A DNA stretch of 64,000 nt from JADGHX01 sp035760965 (GTDB taxonomy: Bacteria > Pseudomonadota > Gammaproteobacteria > Steroidobacterales > Steroidobacteraceae): the NCBI GenBank assembly GCA_035760965.1, contig DASTRY010000041.1, positions 20,749 to 84,748 on the forward strand, read 5' to 3'. Each line of letters starts with the position of its first letter. Within the stretch, counting starts at the first letter, position 1. The notes beneath the pieces were generated by a model, which was not told the origin of the DNA, searched no databases, and was given only the letters and a program-made list of their open reading frames with translations. Below are positions 1 through 9,494 of the stretch, in pieces. Both the position numbers and the translations under genes were made by a program.

Positions 1-2714
1 TCGTGCGGGATGGGATCACCGCGCCGACCCCCGTCACCGTGGTCAACGCCGAGCGTTTCGAGAACCTCGGCGCGACGAACATCGGGCAGGTGCTCAACAC
101 GCTGCCCTCCTTCCGGGCGACCGCCAATCCGCAGACGGCCAACATCCAGCCGCGTGCCGCCGGCACGAGCCTCGCGGACCTGCGCGGACTCGGCACGAGC
201 CGCACGCTCGTGCTCGTGAACGGCCGCCGCTTCGTGCCCTCGACACTCGAAGGCGCGGTGGACCTGAATCAGATTCCGACGCTGCTGCTCGACCGCTCCG
301 AGGTGGTGACCGGCGGCGCCTCCGCGCAGTACGGCTCCGACGCCGTCGCCGGCGTCGTCAACCTCATCCTGAAGAACGACCTGCAAGGGCTTCGCGGTCA
401 GCTGCAGTACGGCCGCACGGAGGCAGGCGACGGCACCGACTATCTCGCGGGACTGGCGGGCGGCACGAAGTTCGCCGGCGATCGCGGGCACGTCACGGCC
501 GCGCTCGAATACGAGAAGAACGAAGGCACCGGGGACTGCTACTCGCGCGACTGGTGCGCGCTCGAGTATCAGGTCATCACCAATCCGGGAACCCCGACGG
601 TGCCGAAGCTCGCGGGATTCCCCGCGAACAACATCTTGCCGCTCGCGCACACGGTGTCGGCCGTGGTGGGCGGGATCATCACGAACGGCCCATTGCGGGG
701 CACGGCATTCCGGCCGGACGGCACGCCGTACCAGTATCAGTACGGCACCGTCTTCCCGAACAACTCGACCTTCATGTACGGCGGCGATGGCGACAATGGC
801 TTCATCCGCGCGCCGCTGATGGTCGTGCCGGTCGACCGCTACAACGGATTCGTCGCGGCGGACTTCGACATCACCGACGGGCTCAAGAGCTCCTTCGAGC
901 TGTCCTACGGCCGCGTCGAGGCGGAGGGGCGCGGAGCACAGACCCGCGACACGAACGCCGGCAGCGTCATCACCATTCGCGGGGACAACCCGTATCTGCC
1001 CACCGAGGTGAAGAACGCGCTGGTCGCGGCCGGGCAGCCGTTGACGAGCGCGACGAGCTTCGTGCTCGGCCGCATGGGCGACGACTTCGGCTTCACCGAC
1101 AACACCTCGCGCACCGATGTCTACCGCGCGCTCGCCGGCCTCAAGGGCTCGATCACGGACAACTGGACGTGGGACGCGTACTACCAGTACGGCGAGACGA
1201 AGTACGACCAGATCGTCGAGAACAATCGCATTCAGCAGCAGGTGCCCGGCGTACCGTTGGCGCCCGGCCAGCAGACCCGCATTCAGCTCGCTGCCGACGC
1301 CGTGGTGGACCCGGCGACCGGGCAGATCGTGTGCCGCTCGACGCTCACGAACCCGGGCAACGGCTGCCAGCCCGCGAATCTGTTCGGCACGAACAACTTC
1401 TCGCAGGCCGCGCGGGACTATCTGTACGGCACGGCGCGACAGAACCAGCATTTCAAGCAGCAGGTGGTCGCGGCGAACGTCCAGGGCGATCTGTTCGAGA
1501 CCTGGGCCGGGCCGGTGCCGCTCGCGTTCGGTGCGGAGTACCGGCAGAACGAGGTCGACACGACGGCCGATCCGATTTCGGCGACGAGCGGGTTCTACGT
1601 GTTCAACAGCTCCATCGTCAGCGGTGAGGTGAAGGTCAAGGAGGGCTACCTCGAAACCAGCGTGCCGCTCGCGAAGGGTAAGCCCGGCCTGCAAGCGCTC
1701 GATCTGAACGGCGCGGTGCGCGTCACCGACTACAACACGAGCGGCAGCGTCACGACCTGGAAGTACGGTGTGACGTACGAACCCCTCGGCTGGTTGCGCT
1801 TGCGGGCCACGCGCTCCCGTGACATCCGCGCGCCGAACACGGACGAGCTGTTCCGGCCGCGCACGACGGGCTTTCAGACGGTCGACGGCATCCTGACGCC
1901 GACGCAAAGCGGCGGTAACACCAACCTCATCCCCGAGTCGGCGGACACGACGACGGTCGGCTTCGCCATTCGCGGCGCCGGCCTGTTCGACGGCTTTCGC
2001 GGTTCGGTGGACTATTACGACATCGATCTGACGAACGCGATCTCGACGCTCACGCCGCAGCTGCTCGTGACCCGCTGCCGCACGCAAGGCGTGTACTGCG
2101 ACCTCGTCGACTTCAACCCGAACGGCTCGGTCGCGCTCGTGCGGACGGTGTTCCAGAACCTCAATCGCCTGCAGACGAAGGGGTTCGACATCGAGATGAA
2201 CTACGCGCACGCAGTCGGCGGCGGCAGGCTCGATGTCGGGGTGCTCGCGACGCGCCTCATGAAGCTCGCGACGACGGACATTACGGGCCTGACGATCGAC
2301 CGCGCGGGCGTCACCGGCAACAACGTGTCGGGCGGCGGCGCCGGCCTGCCCCACTGGCAGATCAACAGCCTCGTCACCTACGCAAACGGGCCGTTGTCGC
2401 TGAGCCTCGAAGGCCGGTTCATCGACGATGGGCTCTTCGATTCGACTCTCATCGGCCCGGAGCAGAAGGGCTACAACATCGATCTGCCGAACAGCATCAA
2501 CACCAATCACGTGGCGAGCGCGGTGTACGTGAACCTCGGCGCGCGCTACAAGCTGCCGAGCGCGGCGGAGCAGAACATCGAGCTGTTCCTCGGCGTGCAG
2601 AACCTGTTCGATCGCGATCCGCCGGTGGCACCGAGCAATCAGGGCGCGACGAACATGATTCTGTTCGATCCGCTCGGCCGGTCCTATCGCGCCGGCGTAC
2701 GCATGAGCTTCTAG
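1..2714 (+). CDS. TonB-dependent receptor (5' end outside window)
   Basis: Outer-membrane active transporter, energised by TonB/ExbBD. The frame is open at the left edge, so signal peptide and TonB box are missing. The visible N-terminus is the plug domain: a TAPTPVTVVN segment, then VNGRRFVPS and VVTGGASAQYGSDAVAGVVN, typical of the large group of catecholate, sugar and peptide receptors. The rest is beta-barrel, with NLFDRDPP near the end and a terminal aromatic residue (RMSF) as expected for BAM insertion. The internal Cys pairs (CYSRDWC, CRTQGVYC) suggest extracellular disulfide loops. Its stop overlaps the convergent carboxylesterase by 4 bp. A nearby secreted esterase may hint at an organic-ester substrate, but the ligand cannot be told. 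Confidence 0.93.
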   Translation, partial: VRDGITAPTPVTVVNAERFENLGATNIGQVLNTLPSFRATANPQTANIQPRAAGTSLADLRGLGTSRTLVLVNGRRFVPSTLEGAVDLNQIPTLLLDRSEVVTGGASAQYGSDAVAGVVNLILKNDLQGLRGQLQYGRTEAGDGTDYLAGLAGGTKFAGDRGHVTAALEYEKNEGTGDCYSRDWCALEYQVITNPGTPTVPKLAGFPANNILPLAHTVSAVVGGIITNGPLRGTAFRPDGTPYQYQYGTVFPNNSTFMYGGDGDNGFIRAPLMVVPVDRYNGFVAADFDITDGLKSSFELSYGRVEAEGRGAQTRDTNAGSVITIRGDNPYLPTEVKNALVAAGQPLTSATSFVLGRMGDDFGFTDNTSRTDVYRALAGLKGSITDNWTWDAYYQYGETKYDQIVENNRIQQQVPGVPLAPGQQTRIQLAADAVVDPATGQIVCRSTLTNPGNGCQPANLFGTNNFSQAARDYLYGTARQNQHFKQQVVAANVQGDLFETWAGPVPLAFGAEYRQNEVDTTADPISATSGFYVFNSSIVSGEVKVKEGYLETSVPLAKGKPGLQALDLNGAVRVTDYNTSGSVTTWKYGVTYEPLGWLRLRATRSRDIRAPNTDELFRPRTTGFQTVDGILTPTQSGGNTNLIPESADTTTVGFAIRGAGLFDGFRGSVDYYDIDLTNAISTLTPQLLVTRCRTQGVYCDLVDFNPNGSVALVRTVFQNLNRLQTKGFDIEMNYAHAVGGGRLDVGVLATRLMKLATTDITGLTIDRAGVTGNNVSGGGAGLPHWQINSLVTYANGPLSLSLEGRFIDDGLFDSTLIGPEQKGYNIDLPNSINTNHVASAVYVNLGARYKLPSAAEQNIELFLGVQNLFDRDPPVAPSNQGATNMILFDPLGRSYRAGVRMSF

Positions 2715-4333
2715 GGCGCTTGCGGCAGCAGCGAGCGTTCCTCGCGCAGCGGATCGTTCACGGCGCGCGAGGTGACATTGAAGATCATCGTCTCGCGGTT
2801 GCCGGCGGTGAACGCGGGCCAGCTCGGAAGGCCCGCGGCGTTCGGATTGCCCGCGCGCGCGAAGGCGAGCCATGCGGCGCTCATCGTATCCGCAACGCGT
2901 TGCGCCTCCTCGGCACCGGTGCCGATCAGGCCGGGCGCCTTCGCAACGTTGTCGAACACCAGTGGGACATCGAGCGAATGCGGCGAGCGCATCCGGCCGC
3001 CCTCGATCGGTGTTTCCCATTCGAGACGATACAGATACGCGGGCGCACCGCCCTGCTCCGCCTTGCGCACGGCAAGCGTGTTGGCGTTCAGGCCCATCGT
3101 CGCTTCGGTCGTGATGGCGAAATAGAGATCGCTCGGCGATGCCTGCGGGTGGCGGGCGCGCCAGCCATCGACGATGTGGGCGACATCCTGTCCAGGCAGC
3201 GCGACCGCCAGCTGCTTCATGAGGCCCGGCCAATCGAGATCGAACGCCCCCGGCGGCGGAAACAGGTAGGTTGTTTCGGTCGCGTTGTATCCGAGAAGGA
3301 TCGGCACGTCGCGCGCGGTATCGGGTGCGTCGGGCGTGAACGGGTGGCGCGGTAAGGAGCGCCCATCGACGACCGGACCGATGCCGAACGGCATGCCGTG
3401 CGTGACCTTCTGCAAGGCCTCGAGGATGCGCGCGACGGGCATGCGCTGCAGCTCGGCGAGCTGATCGGCGCGCAAGCCGAGCGCCTCCAGGATCGAGCGC
3501 GACATCGCCGTCGCCGCCTCCGGCGTCAGCGCCGTCAGACCGAAGCCGCTCTGCATCGCTGCGCGCTGGAACAGACCGCGCGCGTCGGGCATCGCGAGCA
3601 ACGTCGCGACTTTGCCGCCGCCGCCGGACTCGCCGAAGATCATCACGCGATCCGGGTCGCCGCCGAACGCCTCGATGTTGTCCCGGACCCAGCGCAGCGC
3701 GGCGATGAGGTCGAGCTGCCCGAGGTTGCCCGAGTCGGCGTACTTCTCGCCGCCCGGCAGCGCAGCGAGATACATGTATCCGAAGAGATTCAGGCGATGG
3801 TTCAGCGTGACGACCACGACGTCGCCTTTCTTCGCGAGGCGTGTGCCGTCGTACACCGGCGAGGAGCCTGAGAGAAGGGTATATCCGCCGCCGTGCATCC
3901 AGACCATCACCGGACGCTTGCCGCCATCGCGCAGGCCGGGTGTCCACACGTTCAGCACGAGGCAATCTTCGCTTGCGCCTCGCGCGGCCGACGACGGACC
4001 TACCGAGTGACCTGGCGCAGGCGGATCGAGCTGCGGGCAGCTCGGCCCGTACTCGCGCGCGTTGCGCACGCCTTTCCAGGGCTTCGGGTCTCGCGGGGGC
4101 AGGAAGCGATTCGCGCCGCCGGTCGATGCGCCATACGGAATGCCCTTGAAGACGTAGATGTCGGCGTCGCGCGTGCCCCGCACATCGCCGAAACGGGTTG
4201 TCGCAACGGGCTCGGTGCCACCGCCCTCGCCACCCCGGCCCGCTGAATCCGACGCCGCTTGCGACGCCGACACCGCGATCGCGAGTGCTACCGCGAGCGC
4301 AACGCGGCCCACCCGCTGTGTGCTTGCGTTCAT
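2711..4333 (-). CDS. secreted type-B carboxylesterase
   Basis: Alpha/beta-hydrolase of the carboxylesterase/para-nitrobenzyl esterase family, 540 residues, the usual length. An N-terminal signal peptide (about residues 1-27, ending ASQA) predicts export. The oxyanion-hole motif HGGG is at 147-150, the nucleophile Ser236 sits in GESGGGGK, and the family signature EDCLVLNVW is at 122-130. The acid is probably the Glu of YNATETTYLF and the base His lies in RSPHSLDVP. It hydrolyses carboxylic esters; the natural substrate is unknown. It converges on the TonB receptor, so the two are not one operon, though receptor plus secreted esterase is a common functional pairing. Confidence 0.92.
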   Translation of the reverse strand: MNASTQRVGRVALAVALAIAVSASQAASDSAGRGGEGGGTEPVATTRFGDVRGTRDADIYVFKGIPYGASTGGANRFLPPRDPKPWKGVRNAREYGPSCPQLDPPAPGHSVGPSSAARGASEDCLVLNVWTPGLRDGGKRPVMVWMHGGGYTLLSGSSPVYDGTRLAKKGDVVVVTLNHRLNLFGYMYLAALPGGEKYADSGNLGQLDLIAALRWVRDNIEAFGGDPDRVMIFGESGGGGKVATLLAMPDARGLFQRAAMQSGFGLTALTPEAATAMSRSILEALGLRADQLAELQRMPVARILEALQKVTHGMPFGIGPVVDGRSLPRHPFTPDAPDTARDVPILLGYNATETTYLFPPPGAFDLDWPGLMKQLAVALPGQDVAHIVDGWRARHPQASPSDLYFAITTEATMGLNANTLAVRKAEQGGAPAYLYRLEWETPIEGGRMRSPHSLDVPLVFDNVAKAPGLIGTGAEEAQRVADTMSAAWLAFARAGNPNAAGLPSWPAFTAGNRETMIFNVTSRAVNDPLREERSLLPQAP

Positions 4334-4452
4334 GCCGACATCCTAGTCACGCGCGCTTGCGGCGATGAGTACCGCCGGCGGCAACGGGGGGATGTCGCGA
4401 ATGGAACGAATCGGCCACCATTCGCACCGGTGTCGCCGCCAGGACCACTCCG

Positions 4453-5283
4453 ATGAACGATTCGCTGCAAACCCTCGAGCACATCCGCAACACCGCCATC
4501 GATCTCGCGATCCGCTTCGGACCGAAGCTGCTCGCCGCGCTCCTGATCGTCGGCATCGGCGTGCTCATCGCGCGCTGGGCAGGCCGCTGGCTCGAGCGCG
4601 GTCTCGCGCGCATCGAGCTCGAGCCGCCGGTGCGCCTCCTGTTGCTGCGGATCGGACGCGTGCTCGTGACGCTGCTGTTCGTCGTGATCGCGCTGCAGAA
4701 CCTCGGCGTCGAGCTGCTGCCGCTCGTGGCCGGCCTCGGCATTGCCGGCGCCGGCATCGCGCTCGCTCTGCAGGGCGTGCTGAGCAACGTCGCGGCCGGC
4801 TTGTCGATCATCTTCACCAAGCCGTTTCGCGTCGGCGAGTACATCTCGATCGTCGGCGAAGAGGGCCGCGTCGAGACGATCACGCTCTTCAGCACGACGC
4901 TCAGCCACCTCGATCGCTCGCTGGTCGTGATCCCGAACCGCAAGATCGTCGGCGAGATCCTGCACAACTTCGGACGCATGCGGCAGCTCGATATCCGCGT
5001 CGCCGTGTCGTTCGATGCAGATATCGACGCGGCGCTTGCGGCTATCGATGAAGTGCTGCGCGACAACCCACGCGTGCTGCACGACCCGGCGCCCTTGCTC
5101 CAGGCCGCGCGCCTCGGCGAGTGGGCCGTGAGCATCGCCGTCAAACCGTGGGTCGCCGTACCGGACTATGCCCCGGCCACGGGCGAGCTCAACCGGGCCG
5201 TGCTCGAAGCGCTGCGGCGCAAGCGAATTGCGATCACCTTGCCGCAACGGGAAGTGCGCCTCATCGGCGCGCACGCAAGCTAG
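4453..5283 (+). CDS. MscS-family mechanosensitive ion channel
   Basis: Small-conductance mechanosensitive channel of the inner membrane that releases solutes on hypo-osmotic shock. It has 276 residues, close to E. coli MscS. Hydrophobic segments at about 25-45, 62-83 and 88-120 give three membrane helices. The third carries the pore-lining pattern GLGIAGAGIALALQGVLSN followed by the conserved FTKPFRVGEYI, then the beta domain (VVIPNRKIVGEIL) and the alpha/beta C-terminal cage. Nothing is missing. It is monocistronic: a perfect 13-bp inverted repeat follows the stop codon. Confidence 0.95.
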   Translation: MNDSLQTLEHIRNTAIDLAIRFGPKLLAALLIVGIGVLIARWAGRWLERGLARIELEPPVRLLLLRIGRVLVTLLFVVIALQNLGVELLPLVAGLGIAGAGIALALQGVLSNVAAGLSIIFTKPFRVGEYISIVGEEGRVETITLFSTTLSHLDRSLVVIPNRKIVGEILHNFGRMRQLDIRVAVSFDADIDAALAAIDEVLRDNPRVLHDPAPLLQAARLGEWAVSIAVKPWVAVPDYAPATGELNRAVLEALRRKRIAITLPQREVRLIGAHAS

Positions 5284-5290
5284 AGAATAG

Positions 5291-5324
5291 AAGCGCCGCT
5301 CCCCTGAAGTCGGGAGCGGCGCTT
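5291..5324 (+). terminator. hairpin terminator after the MscS gene
   Basis: Perfect 13-bp inverted repeat AAGCGCCGCTCCC / GGGAGCGGCGCTT with an 8-nt loop, 7 bp after the mscS stop. There is no T-run, so it may work only partly or as an mRNA-stabilising stem. The rest of the 5284-5627 gap shows no gene or recognisable site. Confidence 0.6.
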
Positions 5325-5627
5325 GCGGACGCAGGCCGAAATTCGCTGACGGATCGGTAAAGGGGTGTCAGAGCGGCCACCCGACAACGATGCGCGTGCG
5401 ATGCATGCGAGACATTCGGATTTCTACGGACGTCGCCGCGTGCGCATGCGACTCTGTGATGCGACTCTCGCCGGCTTGCGCATTGGCGTGAGCTACGGCA
5501 CAGTCGGCCGCACTGCACGCGGGCCACTTGGCGTCCACCGTGTCGGGCAAGCCCCATCCGCGCCCCTTCGCGGCAGCCCGCCAGCCAAACGCGATTCTGC
5601 AATTCACAGCATGGAAAGGTGATCGTC

Positions 5628-6821
5628 GTGAGCACCCGGGAGCCCCCATCGTTCGAGCGCGCGGCGCGCATGCTGCTGGTGCTCGGCCTCATCGCTGTCG
5701 CCGCCGCCGGCACGCTGATCGCGAGGGTTTCCTTCGCCGATGACTCGGCGAAGTCCACGCCCGCATCTGCCGCTCAGCCCGCGAACGAGCGCTACACGTT
5801 TTCGTGGCCCATCTCCGGCGACCCGGCGCTCGCGCCTCGCGGCGGCACGACGCGCGGCCCCGAGGTCGCGCTCGACAAGACGCCGTCGGATGCGTGGCGG
5901 GCCTTGCAGGCACCCGGGCTCTCGCCGCTCGAGCGCGACCGGCGCGCGATTCTCGCGATGGCCGGCAGCTATCGCGTGACCTTCGATTTCCTCGAGATCA
6001 CGCCGTTCGCATCGGACGCGAAGCGCGATCGGCCGTATCAGTCCTGGGGCACCGAGCGGGTCTACGTCGATCGCGACGACGGCAAGTTCATCAGCCTCTC
6101 GCACATTCTCGAGATGCGCATGGTCGACAAGGACGGCAAGGTGAGCGAGCCGTTCGTGACGAAGCACTGGCGGCAAGACTGGCAGTACGAGCCCACCGAG
6201 CTCGTCGAATATCTCGGGCGGGAAAGATGGGGTCGGCGCGTGCTGCGGCGACAGGACGTCGCCGGCAAGTGGTCGCAGACGGTGTACCAGGTCGACGAGT
6301 CGCCGCGGTACGCGAGCCTCGGCAAGTGGGAGCATTCGCCGAGCATGTCGACGTGGCTCAGCGCGGAGACGTGGCGTCCGCTGCCGCGGCGCGAGTGGAG
6401 CGTGCGCAAGGACTATCACGTGCTCATCGGCACGAACCGGCACACGATCCTTCCAACGGGCTGGGTGCAGGAGGAGAACAATCTGAAGGGCGTGCTGACG
6501 GAGGACCGCAAGTTGTCGTCCGAGCAGCCCTATCTCGCGCGCGAGTACGGAGTCGCGCGCTACGAGCGGCTCGGGATGCCGGATTTCGCGGCAGCGGATC
6601 AGTATTACGAGAGCACGCGCCAGTTCTGGTGGCAGGTGCGGGATGCGTGGGCGGCGCGCTTTCGCGCGACACCGCAGATCACGCTGAAGGCGCCGGTCGA
6701 TCAAGCCGGACTGTTCCGCCCGCTGTTCGAGCACGCCGACAAGCTCGCCTCGGGCCAGAAAGTGAGCGACCAGAACACCGCCGTGATCGATGAATCTCTC
6801 CGCAACATGGGAGCAGGCTGA
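5628..6821 (+). CDS. DUF6607-like exported protein
   Basis: Uncharacterised protein of about 397 residues. The GTG at 5628 is preferred because AAGGTGA lies just upstream; a GTG at 5619 is also in frame. An N-terminal hydrophobic stretch (LLVLGLIAVAAAGTLIA) acts as signal peptide or anchor. The body is rich in Trp/Tyr (SYRVTFDFLEITPF, PYQSWGTERVYV, TKHWRQDWQYEP), which I recall as DUF6607; the family name is from memory. No catalytic motif is recognised. Its stop overlaps the start of the sulfite-oxidase-like gene by 1 nt, so the two are translationally coupled and probably related in role. Confidence 0.75.
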   Translation: MSTREPPSFERAARMLLVLGLIAVAAAGTLIARVSFADDSAKSTPASAAQPANERYTFSWPISGDPALAPRGGTTRGPEVALDKTPSDAWRALQAPGLSPLERDRRAILAMAGSYRVTFDFLEITPFASDAKRDRPYQSWGTERVYVDRDDGKFISLSHILEMRMVDKDGKVSEPFVTKHWRQDWQYEPTELVEYLGRERWGRRVLRRQDVAGKWSQTVYQVDESPRYASLGKWEHSPSMSTWLSAETWRPLPRREWSVRKDYHVLIGTNRHTILPTGWVQEENNLKGVLTEDRKLSSEQPYLAREYGVARYERLGMPDFAAADQYYESTRQFWWQVRDAWAARFRATPQITLKAPVDQAGLFRPLFEHADKLASGQKVSDQNTAVIDESLRNMGAG

Positions 6822-7426
6822 TGGCAACACGTGGATTCACCGGCCGGCCGCGGCCGCCCGGCACGACGGGTCGACTGCCGCCCGGGCAGTCGCTGACGCA
6901 GGACTTCCCGGTGCTATCGGCCGGTCCGACGGAGTTCGTGGATCTGAAGGACTGGCAGTTCGTGTTGAAGGTCGGCCCGAAACCGGTCGCGTCCTGGAGC
7001 TGGGCCGAGTTCAATGCGCTCCCTCAGACGAGCTTCACGCGCGACATTCACTGCGTGACCAAGTGGTCGAAATTCGACACGCTCTGGCGCGGCGTGCTCA
7101 TCGACGACCTTCTCGATGCCGCAGACCTCACGCCGCCGACGAAGTACACGCTCGCGCATTCGTTCGGCGGGTACACGACGAATGTGCCGCTCGCCGATCT
7201 CGTGGACGGCAAGGCGATGATCGCCACGATGTACAACGGCCAGCCGATCACGCCCGACCACGGCGGACCGGCGCGCCTGCTCGTCCCGCATCTGTATTTC
7301 TGGAAGTCCGCCAAATGGGTGAACGCGCTCCAGTTCACGGAGCGAGACGAGGCAGGCTTCTGGGAGCTGCGCGGCTATCACATGTACGGCGATCCGTGGC
7401 GCGAGCAGCGCTTCACCGGTGACTGA
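6821..7426 (+). CDS. sulfite-oxidase-like molybdopterin oxidoreductase
   Basis: Short (201-residue) member of the sulfite oxidase/YedY molybdopterin domain family. The conserved Cys that would ligate molybdenum is in DIHCVTKWSKFD (about residue 78). TMYNGQPITPDHGGPARLL and the terminal FWELRGYHMYGDPWREQRF are hallmarks of the group annotated sulfite oxidase-like oxidoreductase. No Tat or Sec signal is visible, so it is probably cytoplasmic. The next gene, a flavin reductase, overlaps it by 8 nt and is the likely electron partner. The true substrate is not known; sulfite itself is doubtful. Confidence 0.88.
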   Translation: MATRGFTGRPRPPGTTGRLPPGQSLTQDFPVLSAGPTEFVDLKDWQFVLKVGPKPVASWSWAEFNALPQTSFTRDIHCVTKWSKFDTLWRGVLIDDLLDAADLTPPTKYTLAHSFGGYTTNVPLADLVDGKAMIATMYNGQPITPDHGGPARLLVPHLYFWKSAKWVNALQFTERDEAGFWELRGYHMYGDPWREQRFTGD

Positions 7427-8231
7427 CGAAGCTTCGCCAGCCGTGACGCCGACAGTGCGCGAGCGGTTGCGCTGGCAGACCGCGACCATTCGCCGCATCG
7501 AGCGGCGAACGTCGACGGTGGTCAGCTTCTTTCTCACACCCTCGCAGCCGTTTGCCTTTGTCGCGGGTCAGCACGTGGACGTGCGACTGACCGCGCCCGA
7601 TGGATATCGGGCCGAGCGCAGCTATTCGATCGCTTCCGCACCGGAGACGTCGGAGCTCATCGAGCTGACGATCGAGCGGCTCGATGACGGGGAGGTGTCC
7701 CCGTACTTTCACGACGTCGCCGCGATCGGCGACGGGATCGACCTGCGCGGCCCGATCGGCGGCTACTTCGTGTGGACCGTTGCGGACCCTGCGCCGGTCA
7801 TGCTGGTCGGAGGCGGTTCAGGCATCGTGCCTTTCATGAGCATGTTGCGCCATCGCGCGCACCACGTGCGCGCCATGCGAGCGGCTGAGACGACGGACGG
7901 TCCGCGAACGGCGCCGCCTCGCATGCTGCTGCTGTTCTCGGCGCGAACCTGGGACGACGTCATCTATCGCGACACGCTCATCGATCTCGCTTCCGCGCGC
8001 GACGGTTTCGAGCTCGCGATCGCGCTGACCCGCGACTCGGCACGACGGGCGGGCGACTACTCACGCCGCGTCGACACGCCGATGATGCGCGAGCTGCTCG
8101 CGCGACTGCCCGAGCCGCCGCGTCAGGTCTATATCTGCGGCTCGAATCCCTTCGTCGAAGCCGCGTCGCAGGCGCTCATCGCGGCGAACGTCCCGCGCAA
8201 TCTCATCCGCACCGAGCGCTACGGCGGTTGA
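7419..8231 (+). CDS. ferredoxin/flavodoxin reductase-type FAD/NAD(P)H oxidoreductase
   Basis: 270-residue ferredoxin-NADP reductase-like flavoprotein with a GTG start. FAD-binding signature RSYSIASAPE at about residues 67-76, NAD(P)-binding GGGSGIVPFMSML at about 129-141, and the late YICGSNPFVEAA motif that contacts the nicotinamide. There is no 2Fe-2S domain, so it must pass electrons between NAD(P)H and a separate partner. The 8-nt overlap with the upstream molybdopterin protein makes that protein the obvious candidate. Its stop is 4 bp from the end of the convergent host-attachment-family gene. Confidence 0.9.
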   Translation: MTDEASPAVTPTVRERLRWQTATIRRIERRTSTVVSFFLTPSQPFAFVAGQHVDVRLTAPDGYRAERSYSIASAPETSELIELTIERLDDGEVSPYFHDVAAIGDGIDLRGPIGGYFVWTVADPAPVMLVGGGSGIVPFMSMLRHRAHHVRAMRAAETTDGPRTAPPRMLLLFSARTWDDVIYRDTLIDLASARDGFELAIALTRDSARRAGDYSRRVDTPMMRELLARLPEPPRQVYICGSNPFVEAASQALIAANVPRNLIRTERYGG

Positions 8232-8235
8232 GGGC

Positions 8236-8691
8236 TCAACCCCACTGCGCGAGCTCGCGCTGGAGACGGGTCACGTCGTACGAGGCCAGCTCCATCGGCA
8301 CTTCGGCCTCGATGCGCTCGGTGACCTCCTTGTGCAGCGACTTGCGCAACGTGCCGAGCACCTTCGGCGGCGCGACGATGATCAGTCGCTGAAAGCGATT
8401 GGCGTGCGCTTGCTGGTACAGGGCGTTGGCGATGTCGCTCGCGAAGCGATCTTCCGCGAGCTGGTGCCAGTCGGTCGGCTCGAAGGCCCCGCGCAGGGTT
8501 TCGACATCGGCGCCGGCGCGCCGCCCCGGGCGGTCCGTACCCTGTTCGTGCGTCGGCGGGTTCTCCTGCTCGAGGATGCGCTCCGTAACGAGCTCGGGTC
8601 GCTGCACCGTGCCTTTGTTTCTGAAGAAGATCGCGCGAGCCCCATCGCCGACGAGAACGAGCGCATCGTGAGGAATGCCTGGCTTCTGCAT
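8236..8691 (-). CDS. host attachment family protein
   Basis: 151-residue protein of the family named host attachment protein (Host_attach), related to the baeRF group of release-factor-like folds. The start is ATG at 8691, giving MQKPGIPHDALVLVGDG; AGGAG lies 8 nt upstream, whereas the open frame continues 44 codons further without support. The typical ALVLVGDGARAIFF N-terminus, RFASDIANALY and the RLIIVAPPKVLGTLRKSL segment are all present. The family name derives from plant-associated bacteria; the biochemical role is unknown. It lies tail to tail with the flavin reductase. Confidence 0.85.
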   Translation of the reverse strand: MQKPGIPHDALVLVGDGARAIFFRNKGTVQRPELVTERILEQENPPTHEQGTDRPGRRAGADVETLRGAFEPTDWHQLAEDRFASDIANALYQQAHANRFQRLIIVAPPKVLGTLRKSLHKEVTERIEAEVPMELASYDVTRLQRELAQWG

Positions 8692-8954
8692 GCGACTGCT
8701 CCTGACCGAGAGAGCGCGAAATCCGCAAGGAACGCGCCAGCGCCTGCATGCGTACGGGACCGCGCGCCCGGGCGCACGGTTCCGGCGCCGCCGGTCCCTA
8801 AAGGAGTGCACCGACCGCGCCATTTGCGCACCGCAGCGGAGGCGTTTGCTCGACCTCGGCCGCCGCGGCGGGCGACGGAGCGGCCGTTCGCCCCGCGCTC
8901 CCGCTTGCGCTAGAGTTTCACGCGCTCAGAGCTGACAGAGCTCGTGGAACGTCC

Positions 8955-9407
8955 ATGGAACAGAAGCGCAAGGTCATCCCGCCCGTCTATTTCTTCCTCA
9001 CCTTGGTCTCGATGGCAGCGCTGCAATGGCTGTTGCCCCTCGCCCGAATCGTCACGCCGCCGATCTCGTACGCCGGGATCGTGCTCATCGTCGCCGGCAT
9101 GTGGCTCGGCGGGCATGCGTTCCGGGGCTTCAGCAAGGCGGGCACGCCGGTCGTTCCGTTCGAGCGGTCCACGGTGCTCGTGACGGATGGCTCCTATCGG
9201 ATCACGCGCAATCCCATGTACGTCGGGATGGTGATGATCCTCGCGGGTATCGCGCTCCTCCTGGGCACCGTCGGGCCATGGCTGCCGATTCCGATCTTCG
9301 TGTGGGTGATTCGCTCGCGCTTCATCCTCGGCGAGGAGCGGTTCCTCGAGGAGCTGTTCGGACAGCAATACCTCGAGTACAAGAGCCGCGTACGCCGCTG
9401 GCTGTAA
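8955..9407 (+). CDS. isoprenylcysteine carboxyl methyltransferase-like membrane protein
   Basis: 150-residue integral membrane protein of the ICMT/phospholipid methyltransferase superfamily. It has four likely membrane helices and the conserved C-terminal SAM-binding region: DGSYRITRNPMYVGM at about 81-95 and EERFLEELFGQQYLEYKSRVRRWL at the end. Such small bacterial proteins methylate lipid-like or unknown acceptors; the substrate cannot be assigned. It is a single gene with its own 5' region (8692-8954), where I see no other feature. Confidence 0.88.
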   Translation: MEQKRKVIPPVYFFLTLVSMAALQWLLPLARIVTPPISYAGIVLIVAGMWLGGHAFRGFSKAGTPVVPFERSTVLVTDGSYRITRNPMYVGMVMILAGIALLLGTVGPWLPIPIFVWVIRSRFILGEERFLEELFGQQYLEYKSRVRRWL

Positions 9408-9494
9408 CACTGCCGAGCGCAATTTCGATCAAACGCGCCGCCGCTCGCGCGCGCATCCTGCGAAGCGTGCCTCGCAACGAGTCGTGACCCGCAC

